IMG/VR virus record: IMGVR_UViG_3300027793_000296
Location: 1 to 22,700 of that record
DNA: 22,700 bases
DNA from: a virus
Strand: one strand, 5' to 3'
How positions within the stretch are numbered: position 1 is the first letter of the stretch; the number at the start of each line of letters is the position of its first letter. The position numbers and the translations under genes were made by a program. Under the pieces are notes generated by a model. That model was not told where the DNA came from, ran no database searches, and saw only the letters and a list, made by a program, of their open reading frames with translations. Positions 7,027-16,051 of this stretch are shown piece after piece.

Positions 7027-9141
7027 TTAATCACTATCTTGAACGGTACAATAGAATGTTGCAACACCTGCAGCAACATCGGCTGGTTGTATTGTGTAGT
7101 TAAATGTACTTGGTGAAGTTCCAGTTGCTAAGTTAGTTTGTACTCCATCTAAATCTCTGATAAAGGTATAATCAAAGTTTGTTGCTGCACCACCTTCAGC
7201 TTCAAATGTAATTGTATTACCAACTTCCAAAGATTGTACATAGAAACCAGTTGAAGGTGAATTAATTGTTTGAGAAGTATTTTGTGAAGAAACAAATGCA
7301 GATGCTTGAGTTAGATACTGTGTTCCCAATCTAATGTTTGCAACAGCAACAGCATTAAACGAATCTATTGTACTTGCAATTGCAGTAGAGCGGAATTGGA
7401 ATACTCCACTTTGTGCAGAACCTGATGTACCAGTTCCAGCAAGATAAATCAAAGGAGTAGAAGCAAATTTACTTTTAACCTCAAATGTTCCTTGTGAAAA
7501 GAAGTTCTCGGTATCTACATAATATGATTTACCATACTCTCTATTTTCTGCTTTACTGAATTGTTGTGATACATAATCACCATCAAGAGTATCACCAAAG
7601 TTCAAGTTATTTACTGCAAGGTTGTTTGCAGGTACTACCGAAATCTTTTCATTCAAGTTTATATACTTGTTAAAATCTCTAACCTGACCTTTGTTGTACC
7701 AATTGTTAAATGTTTCTACAATAAACTCTCTTGATTTAGTTTGATTTGGGTATATTACTAAATTCCATTTCTTTTGTATGGATGTAATAAAATCAATCAA
7801 CTTAATACCTGATGTACCAAATGGCATATTCTGTGCTATGTTCATTACTAAACCATCACCACCTTGATTTACCTTGGTTACTTGTAAATAAGCATTTACT
7901 GAGTTATCAGGATTTAGTTTTACACTAAAATTAGAACCGCCTTGGTTTTCATATCTAATATAAAATTCATAAGAACCTGATGGTAGTATTTCTGAACTCC
8001 ATTCAGTTAATAATTCAAATTTTTCAGTTCTTGTTTGTGTAGAATTGTAAAGTTGAACATCATCAAGAAAGTTATTTATATTGACCAATTCGGTTGTAGA
8101 TACAGTGGTATTAGTTGTACTATCTTTAATTTCCATAAAGAATTGTGGAATACCATTACCTGCAGATGAAGAACTAACCTCAAAGTTTAGATTTAATAAT
8201 CCTCTAATGTTAGTTGGGAATCCAACTGTATAAACTAAATCAGGTGCTATATTACCTGCAGGATTTTCATTTATATTGAACCATTCAATTTTTCTATCAT
8301 TACCAGCAGTTAATAAAACATCAGTTCCACTACCACTAATAGGAGAAATCTTAAACAAACCATAAGTTTCTAAATCTATATCTTCAAATACTGGATAACG
8401 AAGATTGTTATTACACAACATATACACATTATCCAAGAATGGTTGTTCCCAAAATGATGATGAATATGTGTATCCAAATTGTTCAAAGATTGCATTCCAT
8501 ACATTTTTTATTCTAATGGCAGGTTTGAAATCCTGAACACATAAAGAACCTGATGGAGAATCTATACCGAAAAGACTTTCTTCTGGTGTATATTGTATTC
8601 TTTGTCCGTATTCTACTAATGGATATACTATATTACCACCCAATAAATTTCCATTCCAAGAAGCAGATATATTTTGATATGTAAAATCGTGATTATATCT
8701 TGCAAGAGATGAAGTTAAATCAGTTAGATAAAATCTATTTACATCTCTACCAAATGAAGATAAACCACCGTATATACTAACCTCATAACTCTCTACGAAT
8801 TTATTAGCATATACATTTACTTGATTTAATTGCAAGTATCCCTCGGATACATAAATCCCATCAAAATCAAAATAAGCGGGCACCTTTACATTTGTAGAGA
8901 ACAAGTAAGGGTTTTCTACGGCAATGTCATAAACGTGTTGAAAAAACGCGTTATTTACCTTTGTGCCAGGTATTGTAATTTGTCTTGTAAAATCAGATGG
9001 TAATACACCTAAATCAAAGAGACCGGTGACATTATTACTTACAAGTATTTCTTCATCAGAGAAAGTATCAAGTTGTTGAAACCCATTACTCCCTGAGGCC
9101 ATTAATCTAAAATTAAAACCTTTACTACTATTTACTCCCAT
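7027..9141 (-). CDS. large tail-tip / baseplate-like structural protein
   Basis: The protein has 704 residues. The N-terminal part (GFNFRLMASGSNGFQQLDTF, then DFTRQITIPGT) and the middle part with AIRIKNVWNAIFEQFGYTYS resemble the large tail-tip proteins found after the connector genes in Bacteroidota-type phages. It is beta-rich with no signal peptide, membrane segment or enzymatic motif. Residues about 620-704 (VQSLEVGNTITFEAEGG, then FNYTIQPADVAAGVATFYC) look like an added immunoglobulin-like domain, common on exposed virion proteins. Its start overlaps the stop of the 389-residue gene as TAATG, so the two are coupled, and the Gly/Thr-rich tail protein follows after 11 bases. The role is taken from position and architecture; individual domain functions are unknown. 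Confidence 0.65.
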   Translation of the reverse strand: MGVNSSKGFNFRLMASGSNGFQQLDTFSDEEILVSNNVTGLFDLGVLPSDFTRQITIPGTKVNNAFFQHVYDIAVENPYLFSTNVKVPAYFDFDGIYVSEGYLQLNQVNVYANKFVESYEVSIYGGLSSFGRDVNRFYLTDLTSSLARYNHDFTYQNISASWNGNLLGGNIVYPLVEYGQRIQYTPEESLFGIDSPSGSLCVQDFKPAIRIKNVWNAIFEQFGYTYSSSFWEQPFLDNVYMLCNNNLRYPVFEDIDLETYGLFKISPISGSGTDVLLTAGNDRKIEWFNINENPAGNIAPDLVYTVGFPTNIRGLLNLNFEVSSSSAGNGIPQFFMEIKDSTTNTTVSTTELVNINNFLDDVQLYNSTQTRTEKFELLTEWSSEILPSGSYEFYIRYENQGGSNFSVKLNPDNSVNAYLQVTKVNQGGDGLVMNIAQNMPFGTSGIKLIDFITSIQKKWNLVIYPNQTKSREFIVETFNNWYNKGQVRDFNKYINLNEKISVVPANNLAVNNLNFGDTLDGDYVSQQFSKAENREYGKSYYVDTENFFSQGTFEVKSKFASTPLIYLAGTGTSGSAQSGVFQFRSTAIASTIDSFNAVAVANIRLGTQYLTQASAFVSSQNTSQTINSPSTGFYVQSLEVGNTITFEAEGGAATNFDYTFIRDLDGVQTNLATGTSPSTFNYTIQPADVAAGVATFYCTVQDSD

Positions 9142-10310
9142 TAGATTACAAGTTTGTAAGTTTGACCATAATCAAATTCAAATGCATACTGAATTACTTT
9201 ATCTACTACACCAGTCTTAAAAGTAAGATTAGATGTCTTTATAGTTAGTGGTTTTACTTCATAATTAATTTCATCGTAAATCCAATAGATTTCATCACTT
9301 ACAAGTAATTGTTTGAAGATTTCGTTATACTCTTCAGCTACCCAATCGGTGTTCACTTGGATACTTTCTTTTGTATCCACCATATAGTTTAGATTATTAC
9401 TTTCGTAATTCGCATATCCCAAATCAGTTCCACCCCATGAACCAATTTGTGGTTGGTAAAGGGAACGATTAACCTCAAATCTTTTTGTGTTAATCATATT
9501 AAAGTTAAACGAATCAAATTGACCAAATCGGTTTTTCCATTTAATTCTAATGTTTGGATACTTTTGATTACAAGTTATATTGTAATGTAGTTTCTCACCT
9601 AATGGATTTCCAAGATTAGAGAATGCCTGAATAGTATAAGAATCAAATGAACCTGAAAGGGGGAATCCTGAATCACTTGGTGCATTAGGATAAGGGTTTA
9701 TTTGTTCACTTGTTAAAGAACCAGTGTATAGTAAATACTCACCAGTTTGAATACTTGATGAATAAACTATCTTGGTTGCTTGTTCATTACCAAAATTATA
9801 TAAACCAGTGAATACACCTGCGTTACTTATATTGTTTGTAAATACCGATTGTGTTGCTGGTCCTGATGTCATCAAGGGCCAGTAAGGTGTCATATTCTCT
9901 ATAAACTCACCAATAGGTTCAGGGAACAATTGGTAACCATCTAAATACTTCACTACTTGTGTTTGTACCTTTTGGGAACTTGTTATATAAGTTGCCCCAT
10001 CAAAGTATTGCCAGTATCCAACACTTTTTGAATACTTTACATTAGAAGGATTTGCTTGTAATAAATCGGTAAGTGTAGAATTAAGAATTCTACTAACATC
10101 AAATATACCCACACCACTTTCGTTGGGGTATTTGACTAATGTATATTTTGATGAACCTGAATCTGCAGTATCACCACTCCAATAGTATAAATCTAAAACA
10201 TATTGAAAAGATGATGAAGTTATTACACTAGTATTTTCTTCCAATGTAATTGGCATTGGTGATTGTGCTAAACTTACTAAATCGGGTTCTTGTGTGATTG
10301 ATAATGCCAT
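9141..10310 (-). CDS. tail structural protein (distal-tail-like, unproven)
   Basis: The protein has 389 residues. It starts MALSITQEPDLVSLAQSPMP and ends with FKTGVVDKVIQYAFEFDYGQ. The body is beta-rich with many Ser, Tyr and Gly, for example IRIKWKNRFGQFDSFNFN at about 256-273. This arrangement recalls a conserved structural protein placed just before the large tail-tip gene in Bacteroidota-type phages, and a distal tail or tip-hub role fits. There are no catalytic motifs, leader peptide or membrane segments. It starts after a 53-base gap holding a promoter-like element, with no Shine-Dalgarno before the ATG (TTTCGTAATTATG), and is coupled to the next gene through TAATG. Function rests on context. 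Confidence 0.6.
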   Translation of the reverse strand: MALSITQEPDLVSLAQSPMPITLEENTSVITSSSFQYVLDLYYWSGDTADSGSSKYTLVKYPNESGVGIFDVSRILNSTLTDLLQANPSNVKYSKSVGYWQYFDGATYITSSQKVQTQVVKYLDGYQLFPEPIGEFIENMTPYWPLMTSGPATQSVFTNNISNAGVFTGLYNFGNEQATKIVYSSSIQTGEYLLYTGSLTSEQINPYPNAPSDSGFPLSGSFDSYTIQAFSNLGNPLGEKLHYNITCNQKYPNIRIKWKNRFGQFDSFNFNMINTKRFEVNRSLYQPQIGSWGGTDLGYANYESNNLNYMVDTKESIQVNTDWVAEEYNEIFKQLLVSDEIYWIYDEINYEVKPLTIKTSNLTFKTGVVDKVIQYAFEFDYGQTYKLVI

Positions 10311-10321
10311 AATTACGAAAT

Positions 10322-10346
10322 CATTTTATATATAACCACGATAATC
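10322..10346 (-). promoter_or_regulatory. promoter-like GTGGTTATATATAAAA element before the 389-aa gene
   Basis: On the minus strand the gap between 10364 and 10310 reads ATCGTGGTTATATATAAAAT. The core GTTATATAT with an upstream GTG also occurs in the gaps before the 144-residue gene and the 98-residue gene. The gap is long for this operon. This could be a phage promoter or only an A/T-rich leader. Confidence 0.3.
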
Positions 10347-10363
10347 CAAAAAGGTATGGAGGG

Positions 10364-10789
10364 TTATGTAAATCTAAACTTTTGCAGTTCTAATACGGCA
10401 AATCGTTTAAACTCTTTAGCAAATTCTTTCGTGAATTTCTTGATTTCAGTTTTAACTGATTTATCTTTTAAGGCCTTTTTACCAAACTGCCAGTTTCCTC
10501 TTTTGATTGCAGTTTGTTTGAACTTTCTTCTTTTAACAACTTTCGGTGGGTCTTGAAACCATTTACCATACTCAGCACCTGGAGGTGATACATCCAAATC
10601 TATTTTGATTTTACTTCGTGTTCCTGAACCAACAATAGAAACCATTTGTTTTGCCCTATTGAATTTGTTTATTTCTCTTTTGAGATGGCCAGTTTTTTTA
10701 GGTGCATAGAAGAGGGCAACATTCTTTACTTGTTGTGCAATTTGTTCTAATCCTTGTGTTTTTTTAATAGTTTGATTTAGAGTTGCCAT
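10364..10789 (-). CDS. HK97 gp10-like neck / tail completion protein
   Basis: The protein has 141 residues and is strongly basic. APKKTGHLKREI at 28-39 matches the 'a-P-x-x-T-G-x-L-r-x-s' signature of the HK97 gp10 family, whose members join the head and tail. DVSPPGAEYGKWFQDPP near 66-82 corresponds to the 'Y-a-x-y-v-e' region. The length and basic charge agree with the family. The gene starts 3 bases after the stop of the 172-residue tail-terminator candidate and ends before a 53-base gap. No leader peptide or membrane segment is seen. Confidence in the family is fairly good; the exact position in the neck is not shown by the sequence. Confidence 0.72.
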   Translation of the reverse strand: MATLNQTIKKTQGLEQIAQQVKNVALFYAPKKTGHLKREINKFNRAKQMVSIVGSGTRSKIKIDLDVSPPGAEYGKWFQDPPKVVKRRKFKQTAIKRGNWQFGKKALKDKSVKTEIKKFTKEFAKEFKRFAVLELQKFRFT

Positions 10790-10792
10790 TAG

Positions 10793-11311
10793 TTATTGTA
10801 ATAATGGAAATAAACATCTATTTCTATCGTTATGAACTACTACCGTAAAAGTAGAAACCCAACCTGCAAGACCATTATTGAATCTATCTTCAAATGGTTC
10901 GTTTAAGATACTATCAGGTATATCTAAACCATTTACTGACCTTTGTGTAAATGATGTTAAATCGTTTATGATTGCAAGAGTGTTTGCGTGTATATCTACG
11001 GTATCATCTACTCCATAGAAAGGAATAGTTTGTGTATTAGATGATGGTGTAGATTCATTATCTTTATTCTTTATCTTATCAGCAACTACTAATTGTATTT
11101 CCCAATTTGTAATTGTATCCAAATACTCACAAGACAATACAGAAACATTCCCAACTGGGTATTGTGGGAATTCTCTTGTATCAAAATCTTGAATAAGACC
11201 TTGTGTTACAAATTGTAATGAAGGGTGATTAGTCATTATAGTCTTGAAATAATCCAAGATGTTATAGTATAATGTATAATTTACACCACTATTTTCAACT
11301 ATTGCTGCCAT
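10793..11311 (-). CDS. tail terminator / tail completion-like protein
   Basis: The protein has 172 residues of mixed alpha/beta type. It begins with a helix (LYYNILDYFKTIMTNHPSLQ), then beta strands (NVSVLSCEYLDTITNWEIQL), a helix with IHANTLAIINDLTSF, and a C-terminal strand pair ending HNDRNRCLFPL. This order (helix, strands, helix, strands) fits tail terminator proteins, which cap the tail tube. Its place between the DUF6712-like connector and the gp10-like protein supports that role. It starts six bases after the previous stop. I recognise it as conserved in related phage operons but cannot name the family. Confidence 0.55.
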   Translation of the reverse strand: MAAIVENSGVNYTLYYNILDYFKTIMTNHPSLQFVTQGLIQDFDTREFPQYPVGNVSVLSCEYLDTITNWEIQLVVADKIKNKDNESTPSSNTQTIPFYGVDDTVDIHANTLAIINDLTSFTQRSVNGLDIPDSILNEPFEDRFNNGLAGWVSTFTVVVHNDRNRCLFPLLQ

Positions 11312-11317
11312 AATATA

Positions 11318-11836
11318 TTATAGGTTTATACCTGAAAAATACTGATTTGTTTGGTCAGGGTAGATTTGAGTTTGATTTCCTACTGATTGTAGGTATTGTG
11401 GTATTTGATTAGAATACGCAATCAAATAGTTTTGTAATCTCAATGCATAATATTCAGCATTATCCTGTGCCTTTGATAATAGGTAATCAATCTCTGTCTT
11501 TGTTGGTGCTACACCTTGTTCGGATTGTTGTTTTACTGCACCATTTGATTTGAACTGAATAGAACTAAATGGTATATACTCTACACACGCATACCAAATC
11601 AAAGTTGGTTTGATATGGTCATGAATCAAATCTTGATAATAGATAGATAACCCAGCAGTAGTTCCTGCCAAGACTTGTGCAGATAAGAAATCATACAATA
11701 CCGTACCAATCAAGTTTTTGATATACTTGATTTGTGCAGTAACCATAAAAGGTAGTAATGCATCAGCATCTATTGCACCTTGTAATGGAGTTGTCTTGAT
11801 TATATCGTTTCGGTTTATGAATAATGCAGTTGCCAT
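11318..11836 (-). CDS. head-tail connector-like protein (DUF6712-like)
   Basis: The protein has 172 residues and is mostly helical. It starts MATALFINRNDIIKTTPLQG and has the helices ALLPFMVTAQIKYIKNLIG, YYQDLIHDHIKPTLIWYACV and EIDYLLSKAQDNAEYYALR. The C-terminus is Gln/Tyr/Asn-rich. Its position directly after the portal and its helical build fit a gp6-like adaptor that docks on the portal ring. From memory it resembles the family called DUF6712 in Bacteroidota-type phages; no search was possible. It begins six bases after the portal stop, in one transcription unit. Confidence 0.6.
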   Translation of the reverse strand: MATALFINRNDIIKTTPLQGAIDADALLPFMVTAQIKYIKNLIGTVLYDFLSAQVLAGTTAGLSIYYQDLIHDHIKPTLIWYACVEYIPFSSIQFKSNGAVKQQSEQGVAPTKTEIDYLLSKAQDNAEYYALRLQNYLIAYSNQIPQYLQSVGNQTQIYPDQTNQYFSGINL

Positions 11837-11842
11837 ATTATA

Positions 11843-13141
11843 TTAGTTTTTAGTAAAGTACTTTGATGATGGGCCGTGAGTTCTAATTAGTTCCAACTCT
11901 TCATCATCATTAATTGTTTCTTCTTGGATGTTCGGGTCTGCCTCTTCGTCTGGTGTTGCCATAGAATCATTTACTTCATCTTCTACTTGTTCTATACTCT
12001 TACCAGTTTCTTCTGCAGTTGTAGAAAGAATTACAAGTGGAGTTAATTGCTCAAAGTATAGTTCCAAATCTTCCATACCACCCTCACTTAACGCAGTGGT
12101 TAAATAGTTGATTACAAGGTTCTGGAAGGGTTGAATTGTCATTGATTGTAAGATACTGAATGCAGTTTTCATCTCCTCGCTATTGGAAGAAAAACCTTGA
12201 TTCTGTGTTCTTATACCAAAGAGTAAAGGTGATGTGATTTTGTGTCCTACCAAGATTCTATCTTGTGCATATTCTGCAATGTATTTGAATCTCTCGTGAA
12301 GGTTCTCACTTTGGATTGCAGTGACACTTGGTGCATTCTCTTTATCATCATTAAATGAAACCATAAATCTACCACCATTATTAGTGCCAGTAAATTTAGA
12401 ATACAACAAATCCTCAATCGTTTGTCTTTCTTCAGGAGCAGGAACTCCATTATTAAAGTTAATCATCAAGGTTGGTAAGAACCCATTACTGATTGTATTG
12501 ATGTGTAGATTAGATAGTTCTGCTTCTGCAATTGCAAACTGAAGAGCAGATACCCAATCAGGTAAAGAATAGTAATATAGATTAGGTGAATAATCTTTGA
12601 TGTATAGGATTTCTCTTTTCTCGTTAGAAGTTCCAAATGCAGGAATTTTGATTTTATCTTTTATCTTTCTTTGGTCTTTCCAATCGGTACAATAGTAGTA
12701 ATACTCAACTCTCGTATTATCGTATAATTTCTCTGCTCTGAGGGTTTGTACTGGAATGTGATACATCTTTACTATTCTTGTGTGATCATCGTTCCAGTAC
12801 ACCTGATATGCAGAATTACCATACAATTTCAAATCAAAACAAACTCTCTTTGTTTCTTCTTGTGGAATAATTCTTTCAAATGCCTTTTGTGTATCAGGAT
12901 TAGTAGTAAATAATCCTTTACCGAAAATCAAATCAGCAAGGTTATTTACCGAGGTTGCATTTGTAGTAGAATCGTTATACGCCATCACTACTGCATCCCA
13001 AAAATCATCTTGTCCAAAGACACCGAAAGGCACCCATGAGTATCTTGTTTTAGTATCCTCTGTTACTTGCGGTATCATATTATCGGCAAGATTGACTACC
13101 GAAAATTTACCTTCTTTTCTAATTGCTTTTGTATTATTCAT
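11843..13141 (-). CDS. portal protein
   Basis: The protein has 432 residues, close to the usual length of small siphovirus portals. The body has the portal pattern: a start region with ADLIFGKGLF, the middle RVCFDLKLYGNSAYQVYW (helix and strand before the wing), IPVQTLRAEK, and the late helix region RILVGHKITSPLLFGIRTQ followed by SSNSEEMKTAFSIL and IQPFQNLVINYL. The 12-subunit portal ring forms the DNA entry and exit channel and binds terminase. The C-terminal 50 residues are very acidic, a possible flexible docking tail. Its start shares a base with the stop of the 144-residue gene (TAATG). The fold call is from motif order and position between an unknown protein and a connector protein. 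Confidence 0.85.
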   Translation of the reverse strand: MNNTKAIRKEGKFSVVNLADNMIPQVTEDTKTRYSWVPFGVFGQDDFWDAVVMAYNDSTTNATSVNNLADLIFGKGLFTTNPDTQKAFERIIPQEETKRVCFDLKLYGNSAYQVYWNDDHTRIVKMYHIPVQTLRAEKLYDNTRVEYYYYCTDWKDQRKIKDKIKIPAFGTSNEKREILYIKDYSPNLYYYSLPDWVSALQFAIAEAELSNLHINTISNGFLPTLMINFNNGVPAPEERQTIEDLLYSKFTGTNNGGRFMVSFNDDKENAPSVTAIQSENLHERFKYIAEYAQDRILVGHKITSPLLFGIRTQNQGFSSNSEEMKTAFSILQSMTIQPFQNLVINYLTTALSEGGMEDLELYFEQLTPLVILSTTAEETGKSIEQVEDEVNDSMATPDEEADPNIQEETINDDEELELIRTHGPSSKYFTKN

Positions 13142-13575
13142 TATTGTAGAATTATGAAAGTATTATCACTTACTTCTGATGTGTATGGTGGAACACCACT
13201 TTCTGGTAATGGTATTTGATTCACATAATTTGGTTTATTCTCGGTTTGTGCTTCGAAGAATGCAACAGAACCATGCCATACTTCTGGTAAATTCTGTACA
13301 GATTGAGAACCTGATGGGAAGAATGCAGGAAAAAGGGTCATTCTTAACTCATTACCTACAATTGATTCACCTTGTGTTACGGTATCTAAATCAATACTAA
13401 ACGAAACAAACGATTCGTATCGTTCATAACTCCACTGGCCAGGATTTAGATATGCCCCATAATTTTCTTGGGTTGTCATATCCTGCAGGGTCAAACCTAA
13501 ATGTGTAGATTGTGATGGCAATGATTCAACTCTAATAGTATAATCATTATATCCACCTCTAAAATATGTTAGCAT
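13141..13575 (-). CDS. conserved hypothetical beta-rich structural protein
   Basis: The protein has 144 residues: YNDYTIRVESLP, LGLTLQDMTTQENY, a Tyr/Ser-rich strand YERYESFVSFSIDLD, then LRMTLFPAFFPSGSQ and VWHGSVAFFEAQ. This is an alternating-strand beta-sandwich pattern of a kind I associate with small virion proteins beside portals in Bacteroidota-type phages. There is no signal peptide or catalytic motif. It is the first gene after the terminator at 13639-13664 and has a promoter-like element at 13598-13620, so it probably opens the second transcription unit. It is translationally coupled to the portal. I cannot assign a function. Confidence 0.55.
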   Translation of the reverse strand: MLTYFRGGYNDYTIRVESLPSQSTHLGLTLQDMTTQENYGAYLNPGQWSYERYESFVSFSIDLDTVTQGESIVGNELRMTLFPAFFPSGSQSVQNLPEVWHGSVAFFEAQTENKPNYVNQIPLPESGVPPYTSEVSDNTFIILQ

Positions 13576-13597
13576 ATCTATTGTTTATCTCGTATTA

Positions 13598-13620
13598 CCT
13601 TATATATAACACCCAATCTT
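13598..13620 (-). promoter_or_regulatory. promoter-like GTGTTATATATAAGG element after the terminator
   Basis: On the minus strand this reads ATTGGGTGTTATATATAAGG, about 23 bases before the ATG of the 144-residue gene and just past a rho-independent terminator. A promoter is expected here for the portal and tail unit. A near-copy (ATTTGTGTTATATATCTAAAAGG with a two-base insertion) lies before the 98-residue gene. Confidence 0.45.
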
Positions 13621-13638
13621 CTATAAATAACACATAAT

Positions 13639-13664
13639 AAAAAAACCCCATATTTCTATGGGGT
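13639..13664 (-). terminator. rho-independent terminator after the tail-tube gene
   Basis: The minus strand reads ACCCCATA, GAAA, TATGGGGT and a run of seven T (the first belongs to the stem). This is a perfect 8-bp stem with a GNRA-type tetraloop. It lies 25 bases after the stop of the 181-residue gene and should end the head-gene transcript. Confidence 0.9.
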
Positions 13665-13689
13665 TCTCTTATATTAATTCTATACTGAA

Positions 13690-14235
13690 TTATGAATTTG
13701 TTCCATACACAACGGTTGGTTGTGATGTCAATCCTGCGAAAGCATTAGTGGTTGTAGAACCAGATAAGAATGCTGCTGGTAATTGTTCTTGTCCAGTGAA
13801 TGTCAATGAGTAACCATAAAGGTCTCCCATTGCAGCACCAGTTTGAAGAGTTCCTGCAGTCATATCAGCACCTTCTCTTTCACCAACTAATAATGCATCA
13901 CCATTCATTGTCCATACAACGATTTGTGGTCTACCATAAGCCAACAACTTCATTTGAGTTGTCATCTCGTTGGTAAGTTTCTTCAAGTTCAAGAGTAATT
14001 CTTGAGAGAAGAAAGTTGTACCATTATCTCTTGATGTATTGACAGTTTCAGTATAGGCCGAATTTCCTTTCAACTCATAATAGTATACGGTTGAGCCAGA
14101 TGGTAAAGCAGTTACTTCACCATTTCCATTTTTAGTGAAAGAACCCGTAGTATAGTTAAGGAAGTAAACACCGGCTAATCCACCGATACTATCCTTACAT
14201 ACTTCGTTTCTTCCAGCTGTGATATTACATGCCAT
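13690..14235 (-). CDS. major tail (tube-like) structural protein
   Basis: The protein has 181 residues. It starts MACNITAGRNEVCKDSIGG and contains YYYELKGNSAYTETVNTSRD, NGTTFFSQELLLNLKKLT and LLAYGRPQIVVWTMNGDALLVG, ending in TGAAMGDLYGYSLTFTGQEQ. The alternation of a short helix (LLLNLKKLTNEMTTQMKLLA) between beta strands fits a tail-tube beta-barrel, and the family is recurrent in Bacteroidota-type phages right after the capsid gene. It has an A/T-rich leader (AAATAAACACACACAAGTATG) typical of Bacteroidota starts. A strong terminator follows, so it can be made at high level with the capsid protein. It could instead be a capsid decoration protein. Confidence 0.65.
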   Translation of the reverse strand: MACNITAGRNEVCKDSIGGLAGVYFLNYTTGSFTKNGNGEVTALPSGSTVYYYELKGNSAYTETVNTSRDNGTTFFSQELLLNLKKLTNEMTTQMKLLAYGRPQIVVWTMNGDALLVGEREGADMTAGTLQTGAAMGDLYGYSLTFTGQEQLPAAFLSGSTTTNAFAGLTSQPTVVYGTNS

Positions 14236-14264
14236 ACTTGTGTGTGTTTATTTAGTTAGTAAAA

Positions 14265-15233
14265 TTAATATGCTCCGTAGTAAACGATGTCTGAACCGAT
14301 ACCGAATTGTACGCCTGCAGTGTATCTCATGATGATACGATAGTTTTGAGAACCATCCAAGTTAGCCATATCAAGTACTCTTACTTCGTTGTGGTCAGAA
14401 AGAAGACCAGTACCGAAGAACAAGTTAGACTTCTGTGCAGCTACAATCTTAGAATCACTCATACCAGGGCAAAGAACGATTTCAATACCATTGAAGTTGA
14501 AAGGTTTTTCACCTACGTTCAATTGGTTGTTCCATCCGTTTGCACCTACGGCTCCACCTGCCAATGCTTGCTGATAAGCCTTAGCAACTGATGTACCAAC
14601 ATAGATTAAAAGGTCTTCCTTACCATAAACGGCAGAAGGGATAGTGTTTACTACGTTATTCAATTTGTTCAACACGTTCGCAGAAGTGATTGAACCTGAA
14701 TCAATTGCAGAACCAGTCAATGCCGGTAATACAGCTCCTGCTCCACCTGCAGCGATAGATGCAGAGAATGCAGTTTGGAATCCAAGGAATGAACCATTGG
14801 AAGCAGTACCTTGCCAGATTGATTGTTCAGTTGCTTGTGCAACTTGTCCAGCAACATAAGAGATTAAGTAATCGTTGAATGATGCAGGGATAGTATCAAA
14901 CGCAGAGAAACCTAACTGAAGAGATTCCCATGAGTCAACGAATTCTTGCTTACACAATTCAAGGTTTACTTGTAGTTCTTTTGGTTCAAGGATACGCTCA
15001 GAAAGAGCTACTGAACCTGAAGTTACGAAATCGCAACTTGCATCTTGTACGATACCAGATACATCCAATTTTTGGATTACTGACTTGTACTTCACATTTG
15101 GTTTGATGGTTACTAACTTGTTATCCAAAGTCTTTGCAGATAACAATGCAGCTGCGATGTACTCGCCAGCGAATTCACCTGCGTAGGTGTTTTGAGTGAA
15201 AGTTGGTAACGCCAAGTTTTGTCTTTTTTTCAT
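14265..15233 (-). CDS. major capsid protein (HK97-like)
   Basis: The protein has 322 residues. Features are the N-terminal arm (MKKRQNLALPTFTQNTYAGE), a strand-rich E-loop region (KSVIQKLDVSGIVQDASCDF), the spine-helix region QEFVDSWESLQLGF, a long helix with SYVAGQVAQATEQSIWQG, the P-domain part ANVLNKLNNVVNTIPSAVYG and LLIYVGTSVAKAYQQAL, and the final strands YRIIMRYTAGVQFGIGSDIV. This order is that of HK97-fold shell proteins. No N-terminal delta domain is present, so assembly needs a separate scaffold; the acidic 244-residue protein immediately upstream fits. The codon use is rich in GCN and looks suited to high expression. No Shine-Dalgarno; the leader is A/T-rich. Confidence 0.88.
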   Translation of the reverse strand: MKKRQNLALPTFTQNTYAGEFAGEYIAAALLSAKTLDNKLVTIKPNVKYKSVIQKLDVSGIVQDASCDFVTSGSVALSERILEPKELQVNLELCKQEFVDSWESLQLGFSAFDTIPASFNDYLISYVAGQVAQATEQSIWQGTASNGSFLGFQTAFSASIAAGGAGAVLPALTGSAIDSGSITSANVLNKLNNVVNTIPSAVYGKEDLLIYVGTSVAKAYQQALAGGAVGANGWNNQLNVGEKPFNFNGIEIVLCPGMSDSKIVAAQKSNLFFGTGLLSDHNEVRVLDMANLDGSQNYRIIMRYTAGVQFGIGSDIVYYGAY

Positions 15234-15259
15234 TTTGTAAAAAGTTTTGGGTTGTTAAA

Positions 15260-15994
15260 TTATTTATTGTATAATCTCGCTAATACTCTCTCTTGTGAAG
15301 AAAGACCAGGAGTTGATTTCTTTGTATCATGAGTAGAGAATTTCTTTATTCTAGCTTCGATAGGTGCCCCATCTAACTTTGGTAAATCTTCCTCTTCTTC
15401 ATCTTTTTCTATTTCAATTTCTACTTCGGCCATATCTTCTTCCATAGTAGGTTCTTTATCTACTACTTCTTCTTTTACTTTCTCCATATCCATCAATTTC
15501 TTTTCCATCTCTTCAATACGATAAGAAAGTTCTTCAATCATTTTAGCGATGTCTTTATCAGTTCCAACGATTTTACCTTGGTCAACATCTGCAGGGATAC
15601 CATCACCAGTAGTTGGTATATCACCAGGAGCAGTTTCGTAAGTTTCCTCACTCATTTCAGTTGGCATTTCATTTGGACCAGATGCAGGAATGTCTTCTGC
15701 TTCTTTAACTTCTAAATCAGCAAGTTCAACATTTTCTCTTTCTTTGATTACACCACCTTCGGTGATTACTTTGAATAGAGTTTCGTTTCCTTCTGAATCT
15801 CTCAAGGCCAATTCATGTTCTCCATCAGGAGCAGGAGATTTAGTACCATCTTCTGATACTACTTCTAAAGGTTCTCCAACATCAAATGTTGGTGATTCTA
15901 CGATGGTTCCATCTTTTAGTTTAGCGTATGTAAATTCTACCTCGTTAGAGGATAACATCATCACTAATTTCTTTAATACAGTTTTTGCGTTCAT
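15260..15994 (-). CDS. capsid scaffolding-like acidic protein
   Basis: I choose the ATG at 15994 (MNAKTVLKKLVMML; 244 residues) over the one at 16024, whose extra ten residues (MLLYKIDFYI) do not look conserved and lie in an A/T-rich leader. Residues about 18-90 form a small beta domain with repeated 'DGT', 'EDGT' and 'PDGEHEL' turns. Residues 130-175 contain a coiled coil (MIEELSYRIEEMEKKLMDME), then a stretch of Glu/Asp, and the end is basic (EARIKKFSTHDTKKS, then ERVLARLYNK). Acidic centre, coiled coil and short basic tail that can bind the shell protein are the typical build of a scaffold. It lies directly before the capsid gene. No protease motif is seen. Confidence 0.72.
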   Translation of the reverse strand: MNAKTVLKKLVMMLSSNEVEFTYAKLKDGTIVESPTFDVGEPLEVVSEDGTKSPAPDGEHELALRDSEGNETLFKVITEGGVIKERENVELADLEVKEAEDIPASGPNEMPTEMSEETYETAPGDIPTTGDGIPADVDQGKIVGTDKDIAKMIEELSYRIEEMEKKLMDMEKVKEEVVDKEPTMEEDMAEVEIEIEKDEEEEDLPKLDGAPIEARIKKFSTHDTKKSTPGLSSQERVLARLYNK

Positions 15995-16051
15995 AATGTA
16001 AAAATCTATTTTATATAATAACAATAATTTATTTTTCTATATCAATTTTTT

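Noticed and set aside
15995-16024. Upstream ATG at 16024 as start of the scaffold-like protein
   Set aside because: It adds ten hydrophobic, A/T-coded residues (MLLYKIDFYI) in what looks like the leader; the ATG at 15994 gives a more typical start MNAKTVLKKL.
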